From positions 1-64,000 of the forward strand of contig CAIVGN010000031.1 in NCBI GenBank assembly GCA_903905455.1: 64,000 bases of DNA, read 5' to 3'. Below the pieces are notes generated by a model. That model made no database searches, had not been told where the DNA came from, and saw nothing but the letters and a program-made list of their open reading frames with translations. The position numbers and the translations under genes were made by a program. This document shows positions 1 to 9,233 of the stretch, in pieces (the first letter of the stretch is position 1; each line of letters begins with the position of its first letter). Origin of the DNA: an uncultured Archangium sp. Lineage in GTDB: Bacteria; Myxococcota; Myxococcia; Myxococcales; Myxococcaceae.

Positions 1-6
1 CAGCGA

Positions 7-522
7 GTGAACCCCATCGTTCACGCCGAGCTCTCGTGGCTCGGCGCGCAGCGGTTGACGGACCGGCGAGATCGCCTGTTGGTGACCCTCGCCGGAGTGC
101 TCCCTGATCTCGACGGGCTGACGTTGCTCGCGGGCCAGGACTTGTACGGCCAGTGGCACCACGTGTTGACCCACGGCTTCGTGTCGGCCCTGGTCATCGC
201 GGGCGTGCTCGCCGCGTTCGCCCGGCGCAAGGCCATGGTCTTCGGGCTGGGCCTCGCCGCGTTCCACCTGCACCTCTTCTGCGATCTCCTCGGCAGTGGC
301 CCGGGCTGGCCGCTGTTCTACTTCTGGCCCTTCAACCGCGAGCAGTGGTTCTGGTCAGGGCAGTGGGATCTCGCCAGCTGGCAGAACGGCCTCATCGGGC
401 TGGGCGCCACGCTCGCGGTGCTGGCCTGCGCGCTGCCCTACGGGCGCACCGCGGTCGAGCTGTTCTCGCTGCAGGCCGACGGCAAGGTGGTCGCCGCGCT
501 CCGCCAGCGTTTTCGCCGCTGA
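7..522 (+). CDS. Membrane metal-dependent hydrolase-like protein (YdjM type)
   Basis: A 171-residue membrane protein. His and Asp residues typical of the YdjM/LexA-regulated metal-dependent hydrolase family are visible: PDLDG at 33-37, WHHVLTHG at 50-57 and HLHLFCDLLGSG at 87-98. These would form a metal site at the membrane face. At least three hydrophobic segments lie between and after the motifs (about 60-70, 78-92 and 128-145). The start is a GTG only six bases into the window, so an upstream start cannot be excluded, although His6 fits the usual N-terminal motif. The substrate of this family is not established. It runs towards the leftward dinB gene with only 13 bases between the stops. 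Confidence 0.75.
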   Translation: MNPIVHAELSWLGAQRLTDRRDRLLVTLAGVLPDLDGLTLLAGQDLYGQWHHVLTHGFVSALVIAGVLAAFARRKAMVFGLGLAAFHLHLFCDLLGSGPGWPLFYFWPFNREQWFWSGQWDLASWQNGLIGLGATLAVLACALPYGRTAVELFSLQADGKVVAALRQRFRR

Positions 523-535
523 CGCGCGAGCGGCC

Positions 536-1825
536 TCACTCCTCGGGCACGTAGACCAGGTCTTCGTCGCGGATCACCCGCGGGCCCTGCTGGCCGCGCT
601 CGAACTCGGCCCGGGCGGCGGCCTCGCGCTTGTCTTCCGAATAGAAGCCGTCGCGCGCCTCGTCGGGGTCGTCTTCGCGCAGGTCGGCGGTGATCACCGC
701 CTTGGTGCCGAAGCGCGAGGCGATGGCGTCGAGCGCCTGGTTCAACTTCACGTTCTTCTGCTCGGGCTCGTCGGCTGCGAAGAGCCCCAGCTGGCCCGCC
801 CCGGACGTGAGCTCCTGGCCCGAGACCCCGGTGAGCCGGATGCGCCGCCGCAGGTCGGCCTTCTGGAGCAGCGCCAGGGCCTCGCGGTACAGCGCCTGCC
901 CGTCGTCGGTGGGGGCGTCGAGCGTGAGCCGGCGGGTGATCTGCGTGAAGTCGTCGTACTTCACCGTGAGTTGCACGCAGCGCGCCTTCACCCCTGACTT
1001 GCGCAGGCGGCGGCCCACCCGCAGCGCCTGCGAATGGAGGTGGGGCTTCAACTTCTCCTCGCCCAGCAGGTCTTCCTCGAAGGTGTCCTGCGCGCCCACG
1101 CTCTTGGCGTCCCGGTCGGGCACCACGGGGCGCTCGTCGAGGCCGCGCGCCAGCTCCCAGAAGTGCTGGCCCGAGGGACCCAGGCGCTGCACCAGCCACT
1201 CGAGCTCCTTCTGGGCCACGTCGCCGATGGTGAGCAGCCCGTGCCGCTTCAATACTTCTTCGGTCTTCGGGCCCACGCCCCACAGCCGCGAGACGGGCAG
1301 GGGGGCGAGGAAGGTACGCGAGGTGCCGGGGGGCACCACGTGTTGCCCGTTGGGCTTGCCGAAGTCGGAGGCGATCTTCGCCACGAACTTCACCTCGGCG
1401 ATGCCCGAGGAGGCGGGCAGGTCGACCTCGCGGCGGATCTCCTGGCGGATGCGCGTGGAGATGGCCTCGACGGTTCCGAACAATCCCAGCGAGCCGGTGA
1501 CGTCGAGGAAGGCCTCGTCGAGCGAGAGGGGCTCGATGAGCGGGGTGTAGCGCTCGAAGATGCGGAACACGGCCTCGCTGGCGTCGACGTAGGCGGCGAA
1601 GCGGGGCGGCACCACGATGGCGTGGGGGGCGAGCTTGACCGCCCGGGCCATGGGGATCGCGCTGCGCACCCCGAAGGGCCGCACCTCGTACGACGCGGCG
1701 AGCACCACCCCGCGCTGGGGGTGGCCACCGACGATCAACGGCTTGCCGCGCAGGGCCGGCGCATCCCGCTGCTCGACGGACGCATAGAAGGCGTCCATGT
1801 CGACGTGGATGATCGCCCGCGTCAC
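536..1825 (-). CDS. dinB: DNA polymerase IV (Y family)
   Basis: Error-prone translesion polymerase of 429 residues. The N-terminal HVDMDAFYASVE motif (7-18) supplies the first metal-binding Asp, and SLDEAF at 101-106 gives the catalytic Asp-Glu pair. A helix-hairpin-helix thumb (SRLWGVGPKTEEVLKRHG) and a little-finger region follow. In the usual SxGxxxNKxLAK motif the Asn is replaced (SSGIAEVKFVAKIAS). There is no C-terminal clamp-binding motif that I recognise with certainty; QLGLFA near residue 350 resembles a beta-clamp box placed internally. The start is GTG, three bases after the RluD-like gene, so this is the last gene of the kinase-rlu-dinB run. No LexA-like box was seen. Confidence 0.95.
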   Translation of the reverse strand: MTRAIIHVDMDAFYASVEQRDAPALRGKPLIVGGHPQRGVVLAASYEVRPFGVRSAIPMARAVKLAPHAIVVPPRFAAYVDASEAVFRIFERYTPLIEPLSLDEAFLDVTGSLGLFGTVEAISTRIRQEIRREVDLPASSGIAEVKFVAKIASDFGKPNGQHVVPPGTSRTFLAPLPVSRLWGVGPKTEEVLKRHGLLTIGDVAQKELEWLVQRLGPSGQHFWELARGLDERPVVPDRDAKSVGAQDTFEEDLLGEEKLKPHLHSQALRVGRRLRKSGVKARCVQLTVKYDDFTQITRRLTLDAPTDDGQALYREALALLQKADLRRRIRLTGVSGQELTSGAGQLGLFAADEPEQKNVKLNQALDAIASRFGTKAVITADLREDDPDEARDGFYSEDKREAAARAEFERGQQGPRVIRDEDLVYVPEE

Positions 1826-1828
1826 GGC

Positions 1829-2734
1829 TCAGCCCGGGAGGCGCACGTCGAGGACGGCCTGGAGCTCCGGGGGCAGGGGGCTCTCCACGCGCAGGAAGTC
1901 GCCGGTCAGCGGGTGCCGCACGCCCAGCGAGACGGCGTGGAGGAAGAAGCGCGTGAGGCCCGGCTCGCTCACCCCGCCGTAGAGCGCGTCACCCACGATG
2001 GGGGCGCCGATGGCCGCGAGGTGGGCGCGCACCTGGTGCAGCACGCCGGTGATGAGCTTGACCTCGACCAGCGAGTACAGGCCCGCGCGCTGGCGCACCC
2101 GGAACTCGGTGATCGCCGGGCGGCCGTCTTCGAAGGCCGGCACCACGTGATCGCCCGCGTGGGCCAGGGGCACCTCGATCAGGCCGTCGTCGGCGAGGGG
2201 GCCGGTGACGAGCGCGAGGTAGTGCTTTTCGACGGCGCGATCTTCGGTGAAGGCGGCGCGCATCTTCTCCCACGCCTCGCGGGTGCGGGCGGCGAGGAGC
2301 ACGCCGGAGGTCTCGACGTCGAGCCGGTGACACAGCCCCGCCTCGCGCGCGTCGTCGCCCACGGTGCTCATCTCGGGGTATTTGGCGATCAACGCGTTGG
2401 CCACCGTGCCGCGCTCGCCGGGCTGCAGCGGCTGGGTGGGCACGCCGGCGGCCTTGTCGACGAAGACCAGCGCCTCGTCGGCGTGGAGCACCGTGAGCGT
2501 CAGTTCGGCGTCGGCGACCGCGGCGGTGGAGGCCGACTCCTCGGGGAGATCGATCTCCAGCGCGTCGCCCTCGACGAGGCCCAGGCCCTTCTTTGCCTTG
2601 TGGTTGTTGACCCGGACGTGGCCGTCTTCGAAGAGCGCCTTGACGCGCGACCGGGAGAGCGCGAGCGCCTCGCCGACGAAGAGATCGATCCGTTTTCCTG
2701 CAGAGGCTGCGTCGACCTTGAGTGTCCGCTTCAT
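1829..2734 (-). CDS. RluA/RluD-family 23S rRNA pseudouridine synthase
   Basis: A 301-residue enzyme converting uridine to pseudouridine in rRNA. Residues 1-65 form an S4 RNA-binding domain ([17 protein letters not shown]). The catalytic motif is [15 protein letters not shown] at 135-149, with Asp139 as the expected nucleophile. [20 protein letters not shown] further on is the conserved RluC/RluD C-terminal signature. S4 plus catalytic domain matches RluC/RluD architecture, but the exact target uridines cannot be read from sequence, so I give no gene symbol. The ATG overlaps the stop of the upstream kinase by four bases, indicating translational coupling. Confidence 0.92.
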   Translation of the reverse strand: MKRTLKVDAASAGKRIDLFVGEALALSRSRVKALFEDGHVRVNNHKAKKGLGLVEGDALEIDLPEESASTAAVADAELTLTVLHADEALVFVDKAAGVPTQPLQPGERGTVANALIAKYPEMSTVGDDAREAGLCHRLDVETSGVLLAARTREAWEKMRAAFTEDRAVEKHYLALVTGPLADDGLIEVPLAHAGDHVVPAFEDGRPAITEFRVRQRAGLYSLVEVKLITGVLHQVRAHLAAIGAPIVGDALYGGVSEPGLTRFFLHAVSLGVRHPLTGDFLRVESPLPPELQAVLDVRLPG

Positions 2735-3894
2735 TCGATCAGAGCCTCGTACACCTCTTCGGCCGTCTGGAACCGATCATCCGGTTCCTTGCGGATCAGG
2801 CGGTGCGCGACGCGGGAGAGGATGCGGTCGGCCCGGGAGTTGATGGAGGCGATGGGCGCGGCCTCGGTCTCGAGCACTTTTTGCCACAGCTCGTAGGGCG
2901 TCTTGGCCTCGAAGGGGGGCCGGCCGGCGAGCAGCTCGTAGAGGATCACCCCCAGCGAGTAGAGATCGGTGCGGGTGTCGAGCTTCTCCCCGAGGATCTG
3001 CTCCGGGGACATGTAGCGGAAGGTGCCCACCAGGCGGCCGTCGGCGGTCACCGCGCCGTCGTCGCTGATGTACTTGGCGAGGCCGAAGTCCATCAGGCGC
3101 ACGGTGCGATCTTCGTCGACCATCACGTTCGAGGGCTTGAGGTCGCGGTGAATGAGGCCGTAGCCGTGGATGTACGCCAGCGCCTCGCACAGCTGCAGCA
3201 TGGCGTCCTTGAGGCGGCCGATGCGCTCGGGCGGGTTGAGGCGGTCCAGCTCCGCAGCGCTGAGCTTCACGCCGATGGCGCGCTCTTCCTGGGCCGGGAG
3301 ATCGTAGGGCACCTTCACGTCGTCCGAGTCGCTGACGCTGGTGTCGGGCTCGTCGGCGAGATCGGCCCAGGCGCGCACCCGGTCGGGCCCACTTTCGAAG
3401 GCCTCTTCGTCCGAGAACTCTTCGCTGGGCGCCTCTTCGCCGAAGGTCGCGAGGTTGAACACGCCGCTCTGCGCGTCTTCGTCTTCCTCATCGGCGTCGG
3501 AGTCGTAGGACGGCTCGGGGGCGGGGCCGCCGGGCGCCCGGTGCGCGGCGATGGCCTTGGCGAGCGCGGCGTCGCTGGCGAGGTCCTCTTCGGCGAGCGC
3601 GAGGTAGTGGCGCAGCGTCAGGCCCTCGACGAGCTCCATGGCGAGGTAGGGGTACCCCTGGAAGACGCCGGTGTCGTAGACCTTCACCACGTTGGGGTGG
3701 GACATGTGCTGGAGCGTCTCGAACTCGCGCGCCAACCGCCGGGCCGCCCGGGGATCGAGGGCCGGCCCTGTCGAGAGCAGCTTGAGCGCAGCCACGTCAC
3801 CGGTTCGCCGGTCGATGGCGCGATAGACGGTTCCGACACCACCGCTCCCGAGCGTCTCGAGCACGCGGTACGGACCGATTACTTTGGGGGCCAT
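2731..3894 (-). CDS. Ser/Thr protein kinase with an acidic insert in the kinase fold
   Basis: Cytoplasmic Hanks-type kinase of 387 residues without a membrane segment. It has a glycine loop (GSGGVGTVY, 16-24), ATP-binding Lys38 (AALK), catalytic HRDLKPSN at 249-256 and DFG at 269-271, so it looks active. Between the hinge helix (LTLRHYLAL, ending about residue 100) and the helix before the HRD loop (about 225) it carries about 115 extra residues, very rich in Asp, Glu and Ser ([21 protein letters not shown]). A canonical kinase needs only about 10-15 residues there. I chose the ATG at 3894 because the kinase fold begins directly after it; a longer reading frame upstream has no kinase-like residues. 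It is first in a run with the pseudouridine synthase and dinB and is divergent from uppS. Confidence 0.9.
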   Translation of the reverse strand: MAPKVIGPYRVLETLGSGGVGTVYRAIDRRTGDVAALKLLSTGPALDPRAARRLAREFETLQHMSHPNVVKVYDTGVFQGYPYLAMELVEGLTLRHYLALAEEDLASDAALAKAIAAHRAPGGPAPEPSYDSDADEEDEDAQSGVFNLATFGEEAPSEEFSDEEAFESGPDRVRAWADLADEPDTSVSDSDDVKVPYDLPAQEERAIGVKLSAAELDRLNPPERIGRLKDAMLQLCEALAYIHGYGLIHRDLKPSNVMVDEDRTVRLMDFGLAKYISDDGAVTADGRLVGTFRYMSPEQILGEKLDTRTDLYSLGVILYELLAGRPPFEAKTPYELWQKVLETEAAPIASINSRADRILSRVAHRLIRKEPDDRFQTAEEVYEALIE

Positions 3895-4098
3895 GGGCGG
3901 CGCGGATGGTAGGGACCGTTCACCGCGCGGGTCAAACGAACGATCGCGCCGTTGGGTGGGCTGTTGCGACCTTTCGGCCTTCTGGCGGAAGAAGTGGGGC
4001 GCCCGCGTGTCAGGGTGAGGCGCCCGGAGTTCAGTTTCACCATCGACGCAGTGCACCTTTCGGGTAGGGTGCCCGCCTCTTCAGAACGGCCGTACCGA
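3895..4098. other. Divergent intergenic region between kinase and uppS
   Basis: About 200 bases separate the divergent starts of the kinase and uppS. Both promoters are expected here. I see no clear -35/-10 pair, no riboswitch-like fold and no small gene I would defend. Confidence 0.4.
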
Positions 4099-4878
4099 AT
4101 GGAATCGACTACCGAACTCGAGAACCGGTTGAAGGCGCGCCCGTTGCCCCGGCACGTCGGCATCATCATGGACGGGAACGGTCGTTGGGCCGAGGGCCGC
4201 GGGCTGCCGCGCGTCGAGGGCCACCGCATCGGCTCCGACAGCGTGCGCGAGGTCACCCGCTGCGCCCGCAGGGTCGGCATCGAGGCCCTGACGCTGTACG
4301 CCTTCTCGTCACAGAACTGGGCCCGCCCGGCCGAAGAGGTCGCCGGCCTGATGGACCTGCTGCGCGAATACCTGGTGAAGGAGCGCGAGGAGATCCTGGG
4401 CAACGGGGTCCGGCTCAACGCCATCGGTGAGCTCGACAAGCTGCCGAAGTACGTGCGCGAGCCGCTCGAGGCCCTGCGCGCCGAGTCGGCGTCGAACACC
4501 GGCATGACCCTCACGCTGGCCCTCTCGTACGGCGGCCGCGAGGAGTTGGTGTCCATGGCGCGCCGGGTGGCCGAGAAGGTGCGCTCGGGTGAGCTGGAGC
4601 CCGCCGCGGTGAGCGAGGCCCTGGTCGACGCGATGATGTGGACCGCGGGCCTGCCCCCGGTGGACCTCGTGATCCGCACCTCCGGTGAGCGCCGGCTCTC
4701 GAACTTCATGCTCTGGCAGACCAGCTACGCGGAGCTCGTGTTCAGCGAAGTGCTCTGGCCTGACTTCCGGGCGCGCGAGCTGGTCGACTGCCTCGGTTCC
4801 TTCCAGCAGCGCGAGCGTCGCTTCGGCCAGACCGGAGCGCAGGCCCAGACGCTGCCCTTCCGTCGGGCCAGTTCGTGA
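4099..4878 (+). CDS. uppS: Undecaprenyl diphosphate synthase
   Basis: Cis-prenyltransferase of 259 residues that elongates farnesyl diphosphate with isopentenyl diphosphate to make the C55 lipid carrier for peptidoglycan and O-antigen. The signature HVGIIMDGNGRWA (19-31) contains the Mg-binding Asp25. The C-terminal IRTSGERRLSNFMLWQ binds the IPP diphosphate. Length is normal for the family. I start at the ATG at 4099; an upstream in-frame start at 3952 would add 49 residues unrelated to the family. The stop overlaps the GTG of cdsA (GTGA), the common uppS-cdsA-rseP order. Confidence 0.95.
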   Translation: MESTTELENRLKARPLPRHVGIIMDGNGRWAEGRGLPRVEGHRIGSDSVREVTRCARRVGIEALTLYAFSSQNWARPAEEVAGLMDLLREYLVKEREEILGNGVRLNAIGELDKLPKYVREPLEALRAESASNTGMTLTLALSYGGREELVSMARRVAEKVRSGELEPAAVSEALVDAMMWTAGLPPVDLVIRTSGERRLSNFMLWQTSYAELVFSEVLWPDFRARELVDCLGSFQQRERRFGQTGAQAQTLPFRRASS

Positions 4879-5705
4879 CGGAAAAGAACAAGAACCTCCT
4901 CATCCGCATCGTCTCGGGGCTCTCGCTCCTGCCGATCGTCCTCTATCTCCTGTACCTCGGGGGCTGGTGGTCCGCGGGGCTGCTGGGCTTCGCCGCCGGT
5001 GCCTGCGCGTACGAGTACATCGCGATCACCCTCAAGACCCACTCGCCCATCGCGTGGTTCACGGTGGCCATGGCGGCGGCGATGCCGTTCCTGCCGGTGG
5101 CCTTCCCTCAGAACGCGCACGCGCTGATCTCCGGCTCGACGGGCGTGGTGGTCTTCGGGGCCTGGGCCTGGCACCTGCTGCGGGGGCCTCTGGCCGAGGG
5201 GCCGCAGCGCAGCGCGAACCTCACCATGGCCTTCATCTACGGTCACGGCGGCCTGACGGCGCTCTCGGCGTTGCGGCTCGTGCCCGAGGGCGGCATGTGG
5301 GTCGTCGTCGCGCTGGTGATCACCTGGGGCAACGACACGATGGCGTACTTCGCGGGGCGGTTCCTCGGGAAGCACAAGCTCTACCCCGAGGTCAGCCCCA
5401 ACAAGACGTGGGAAGGTTTCTTCGGCGGCTTCGTGGGCGCCATCGGCTTCCTCTTCCTCCAACGGGCCTTCTTCTTCCCCACGCTCAGCGTCATCGACTG
5501 CTTCGTGCTCGGTTCGCTGGGCAGCCTGCTGGGCCCCGCCGGTGACCTCTGCGAGTCGATGCTCAAGCGCGCCTACGGCGTCAAGGACTCGGGGAAGATC
5601 ATCCCCGGGCACGGCGGCATGCTCGATCGCATCGACGCGCTGATCTTCAACGCCCCGATGGTGCTCCTGTACGTTCAGTTTGCCCGGGTGTGGATCGCTG
5701 GATGA
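4875..5705 (+). CDS. cdsA: Phosphatidate cytidylyltransferase (CDP-diglyceride synthase)
   Basis: Integral membrane enzyme of 276 residues making CDP-diacylglycerol from phosphatidic acid and CTP for phospholipid synthesis. About seven to eight hydrophobic segments are visible. The C-terminal PROSITE-type signature is intact: SMLKRAYGVKDSGKIIPGHG followed by GMLDRID. The start is a GTG overlapping the uppS stop by four bases, so the two are translationally coupled. rseP follows after 34 bases. Confidence 0.95.
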   Translation: MTEKNKNLLIRIVSGLSLLPIVLYLLYLGGWWSAGLLGFAAGACAYEYIAITLKTHSPIAWFTVAMAAAMPFLPVAFPQNAHALISGSTGVVVFGAWAWHLLRGPLAEGPQRSANLTMAFIYGHGGLTALSALRLVPEGGMWVVVALVITWGNDTMAYFAGRFLGKHKLYPEVSPNKTWEGFFGGFVGAIGFLFLQRAFFFPTLSVIDCFVLGSLGSLLGPAGDLCESMLKRAYGVKDSGKIIPGHGGMLDRIDALIFNAPMVLLYVQFARVWIAG

Positions 5706-5739
5706 ATCCGGCGGCGTCGGGGGTTAACGTCCTCCGCAC

Positions 5740-7377
5740 ATGGGCGCCTTTCAGGACCTGATCTACACCGCGATTTTCCTGGGCGTGCTCGTCACCGTTC
5801 ACGAGGCCGGCCACTACTTCGCGGCCAAGTGGGCCAACGTGAAGGTGCTGAAGTTCTCCATCGGCTTCGGGCCGAAGGTCTTCAGCTTTCGCCGGGGCGA
5901 GACCGAGTACCAGGTGGCCGCGTTCCCCCTGGGCGGCTTCGTGCAGATGGCCGGCATGCACGCCGACGACAGCGTCGACACCGAGAGCGAAGAGAGCGAC
6001 CGCACCTACCTCGGCGCGCCGTGGTGGAAGCGGGTCTTCATCTCGCTCGCCGGCCCCCTGGCGAACCTGGTGTTCCCCATCGTCGCCCTGTTCTTCGTGT
6101 ACCTCGGCGACTCCGTCGACTTCACGCCGCGCGTCGGCTCGGTGGAGCCCGGTTCGCCCGCGGCCGCCGCGGGCCTGCGCCCCGGCGATCTCATCCTGAG
6201 CATCGATGGCACGGCCATCACCACGTTCACCGAGCTCTCGAAGATCGCCTCGGCCAGCGCCGACAAGGAGCTGGCCCTCGTCGTCGACCGTGCGGGCAAG
6301 AACGAGTCGCTGCGGGTGACGCCGGCGAACGTCGAGACGCTGGGGATGATCGAAGTGCAGCGCAAGGGCCGCATGGGCATCTCGCTGGCCGAGCAGGCCG
6401 CGGTGCTGGGCGTGCCGGCGGGCTCCGCGGCCGAGACCGCGGGGCTGCGGACCTTCGACCGGGTCATCCAGGTCGACGGGGCGCCGGTGCGCACGGTGCG
6501 CGAGCTCGAGGCGGCGCTCGACCAGGCCACCGGGACGGCGAAGGTGCAGGTGGTGCGGTTCCGGTCCATCGCGCCGGGCGTGGTCTCACCCGAGCTGGTG
6601 CTCGCCGAGGTGCAGGCCAGCGAAGGCGCGGGGCTGGCGCGCATCGGCGCCGAGCGCGGTGAGGCCTACGTGTGGGAAGTGCGGCCCAACACCCCGGCCG
6701 CGGCCATGGGCATCCAGATCGGCGATCGCTTCACCTCCGTCGGAGGCCAGGTGGTGCACTCGGTCGGCGCGGTCGAAGATCGCATGGCGCTGGCCCGCAA
6801 GCGGAAGATGGACCTCACCTGGGTCTCGGCGGGCCAGGTGCACCAGGGCAGCGTGGGGCCGCTCGCCCCCGAGGGGAACGCGAAGTACTGCATGGCCCCC
6901 ACCGACTTCGGCGTGCGCTTCGGCGCCCCGGGGTTGCCCATGGTGCCCATCGCCGGCGAGACGGTGAAGCTGCACTTCGGCCCCGTGGAGGCGATGCAGG
7001 CCAGCCTCAAGAAGTTGCCCGAAGGCATCATGCTCATCGGGAAGATCCTCTCGAAGTTGCCCACCGGCGAGGTGCCGCTGGAGTCCATGGGCGGGCCGCT
7101 GCAGATCGCCCAGGTCGCCTCGCAGACGGCCGAACAGGGCCTCGACTCGTTCCTGAGCGCCATGGCCCTGGTGTCGGTCAACCTGGCGCTGGTGAACCTC
7201 CTGCCCATCCCCATCCTCGATGGGTTCAACATCCTCATCGCGCTGTGGGAGGCCATTCGCCGCCGCCCGCCGTCCCTCCGGGTCCGGGAGTTCACGACGT
7301 ACCTGGGCTTCGCGGTGCTCGCGTTGCTGATGATCGTCGCCTTCCGCAACGACATCGCCCGGTTGCTCTTCTGCTGA
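5740..7377 (+). CDS. rseP: RIP site-2 metalloprotease with three PDZ-like regions
   Basis: Inner-membrane zinc protease of the RseP/RasP family, which cleaves anti-sigma factors and signal-peptide remnants within the membrane. HEAGH at 21-25 gives the zinc ligands and catalytic Glu. LLPIPILDG near residue 490 gives the third ligand. At 545 residues it is about 90 longer than E. coli RseP. The extra length is explained by three PDZ-like units instead of two: around 125-200 (VEPGSPAAAAGLRPGD), 212-290 (AGSAAETAGLRTFD) and 300-375 (VRPNTPAAAMGIQIGD). The position directly after uppS-cdsA is the conserved order. Confidence 0.93.
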   Translation: MGAFQDLIYTAIFLGVLVTVHEAGHYFAAKWANVKVLKFSIGFGPKVFSFRRGETEYQVAAFPLGGFVQMAGMHADDSVDTESEESDRTYLGAPWWKRVFISLAGPLANLVFPIVALFFVYLGDSVDFTPRVGSVEPGSPAAAAGLRPGDLILSIDGTAITTFTELSKIASASADKELALVVDRAGKNESLRVTPANVETLGMIEVQRKGRMGISLAEQAAVLGVPAGSAAETAGLRTFDRVIQVDGAPVRTVRELEAALDQATGTAKVQVVRFRSIAPGVVSPELVLAEVQASEGAGLARIGAERGEAYVWEVRPNTPAAAMGIQIGDRFTSVGGQVVHSVGAVEDRMALARKRKMDLTWVSAGQVHQGSVGPLAPEGNAKYCMAPTDFGVRFGAPGLPMVPIAGETVKLHFGPVEAMQASLKKLPEGIMLIGKILSKLPTGEVPLESMGGPLQIAQVASQTAEQGLDSFLSAMALVSVNLALVNLLPIPILDGFNILIALWEAIRRRPPSLRVREFTTYLGFAVLALLMIVAFRNDIARLLFC

Positions 7378-7399
7378 AGCACGGTATGAGCGCCGGGCC

Positions 7400-8125
7400 T
7401 TGATCCTCGCGCTCGACTGCTCGACGTTGACGCTGTCCCTCGCGCTGCTGCGGGCCGATGGCTCGTTGGTGGAGCACCGCGTGGTGGGGCCGCCGATCCG
7501 CCAGAGCGAGGCGCTGCCCGGGGAAATCGACGCCATCCTGAAGGCCCACGGCCACGCGCTGGCCGAGGTGACCGGCTTCGTGGTCGGCCTGGGACCCGGC
7601 AGCTTCACCGGCCTGCGCATCGGCCTGGCCACGGCCAAGGGTCTCGCCTACGCGCTGCGCAAGCCCGTCGCCGGCGCCTCGTCGCTCGCGGCCCTGGCCC
7701 TCGAGGGTCCCGAAGGCGTGGAGCTCTTCGCGACGGCGGTGGTGAAGAAGGGCGAGCTCTACGTGGGCCGCTACCGGCGCGAAGGGCAGGGCGTCACCGC
7801 GCTCGAGCCCGAGTGCTCGTTGACGTTGGCCCAGGTGGCCGCCCGGCTCCTCGCCGCGCCCGAGGCCCGCATGATCGGCCCGGCGCTGACCGATTACCGC
7901 GCCCCGCTCGAGGCGCTCGGGGTGCCCGCCACCAGCTTCCTCGAAGGGCCGCTGGTGCCCTCGGCCGTGGCGCTCGCCCGCCTCGCCACCATTCCCGCGG
8001 CGTTCGACGCCGAGGCCATGTTCGCCCTCGAACCGCACTACCTCCGCGGCTCAGGCGCTGAAGAAAACCCGAAGTTCCCACCGCTGCCCGGCGTCGAGCC
8101 GAAGGCGCGTCTCAAGGAAGACTGA
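7400..8125 (+). CDS. tsaB: tRNA threonylcarbamoyladenosine biosynthesis protein TsaB
   Basis: Non-catalytic ASKHA-fold partner of TsaD in forming t6A at position 37 of ANN-decoding tRNAs. The N-terminus ILALDCSTLTLSLALL and the motif GLGPGSFTGLRIGLATAKGL are diagnostic of TsaB. At 241 residues it is of normal length. The apparent start is TTG at 7400, because the preceding ATG at 7386 is in another frame and terminates at once. It lies 22 bases after rseP and is followed within two bases by the ASADH-like gene. Confidence 0.9.
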   Translation: MILALDCSTLTLSLALLRADGSLVEHRVVGPPIRQSEALPGEIDAILKAHGHALAEVTGFVVGLGPGSFTGLRIGLATAKGLAYALRKPVAGASSLAALALEGPEGVELFATAVVKKGELYVGRYRREGQGVTALEPECSLTLAQVAARLLAAPEARMIGPALTDYRAPLEALGVPATSFLEGPLVPSAVALARLATIPAAFDAEAMFALEPHYLRGSGAEENPKFPPLPGVEPKARLKED

Positions 8126-8127
8126 CC

Positions 8128-9129
8128 ATGTCCGACCCCATCATCGCCGTCGTCGGTGCCACCGGCGCCGTCGGCCGGCAGATCATCGCCTCGCTGCAGC
8201 TTCACGACGTCGAGCCCGAGCAGGTTCGCTTCTTCTCCAGCGACCGCACCGAGGCCGAGGAGCTCGACTACGAAGAAGAGACCTTCCCCACCGAGCAGGT
8301 GGGCCCCGAGTCGTTCCGCGGCGTGCAGGTGGTCATCCTCGCGGTGCCCGTGGAGTTGGCGAAGCCGCTCGCGCTGCAGGCCCAGCTGTCGGGCGCCTGG
8401 GTGGTGGACACGTCGGGTGCGTTTCGCGTCGACCCCGCGGTGCCGCTGGTGGCGCCGGGCGTCAACGACGGCGTGCTGGATCGCCCCTTCACCGGGCGCA
8501 TCGTGTCCATCGCGCACCCCGCGACGCAGGCGTTGCTCTCGGTGCTCCAGCCGCTGCGCGCGAAGTTCGGCCTCGCCTTCGCCGACGCCACCATGCTCTT
8601 CGGCACCGCCACCCGCGGCCAGGCCGGCCAGGACCAGCTGAGCAAGCAGACCGCCGCGCTGATGAACGGCAAGGACCCGGACATCGAGGTCTTCCCCTAC
8701 CGCATCGGGTTCAACATCATCCCCGCGGTCGGCAACTTCGAGGGGCCGCTGTGTGACGGCGAGCGCCAGGTGTTGATCGAAGCCGCGCGCATCTGGAGCG
8801 GCGAAGCGTTGCCGGCGCTGACGGCCACCACGCTCACCGTGCCCACGTACCACGGCATCACGCTCATCATCTCCGCCCACCTCAACCACCCGGTCGACGC
8901 CGACGGCGTGCGCGCGCTGTTCAAGGAAGAGGCCGGCCTCAAGGTGATCGACGATCCGGCGCAGCAGCTGTACCCCATGCCCATGCTCACCACCGACGAC
9001 GCCTCGACCCACGTGGGCCGCGTGCGCGCCCTCGGAACCCGGGTGCAGCTGGTGGCCTGCACCGACAACGTGTTCCGCCTCGCTGACACGGCCGTCGATC
9101 TGGCCCTCGAACTCGCCGACCGGACGTGA
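8128..9129 (+). CDS. Aspartate-semialdehyde dehydrogenase-like pseudoenzyme (Usg-like)
   Basis: A 333-residue protein with the ASADH fold. The N-terminal VVGATGAVGRQII (8-20) is the NADP-binding loop and the core pattern follows the family. The catalytic cysteine motif, normally NPNCST, reads HPATQA at 130-135, putting Thr at the cysteine position. The later RVPV...GHS motif reads TVPTYHGIT, so the active-site histidine is also gone. It is therefore unlikely to catalyse the dehydrogenase reaction. The E. coli Usg protein is a known catalytically dead relative. It follows tsaB with only two bases between. Confidence 0.82.
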   Translation: MSDPIIAVVGATGAVGRQIIASLQLHDVEPEQVRFFSSDRTEAEELDYEEETFPTEQVGPESFRGVQVVILAVPVELAKPLALQAQLSGAWVVDTSGAFRVDPAVPLVAPGVNDGVLDRPFTGRIVSIAHPATQALLSVLQPLRAKFGLAFADATMLFGTATRGQAGQDQLSKQTAALMNGKDPDIEVFPYRIGFNIIPAVGNFEGPLCDGERQVLIEAARIWSGEALPALTATTLTVPTYHGITLIISAHLNHPVDADGVRALFKEEAGLKVIDDPAQQLYPMPMLTTDDASTHVGRVRALGTRVQLVACTDNVFRLADTAVDLALELADRT

Positions 9130-9139
9130 CATTTTGTCA
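9127..9139. promoter_or_regulatory. Short palindrome, possible operator
   Basis: TGACATTTTGTCA, two 5-base arms around TTT, overlaps the stop codon of the ASADH-like gene about 100 bases before the next start. It could be an operator for the exported-protein genes downstream. No regulator is assigned. Confidence 0.25.
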
Positions 9140-9233
9140 GTCGCAGGCGCAGCGAATCTTGGAAAAGAGTCGTTGTTTCAATCGTTTGGGGCGCATGCTC
9201 GGTGGCCTTCAACTTGCTGAATCGAGTGCCCGC

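Noticed and set aside
3895-4056. Extension of the acidic-insert kinase to an upstream start
   Set aside because: The extra 54 residues show no kinase features and would fill much of the divergent promoter region.
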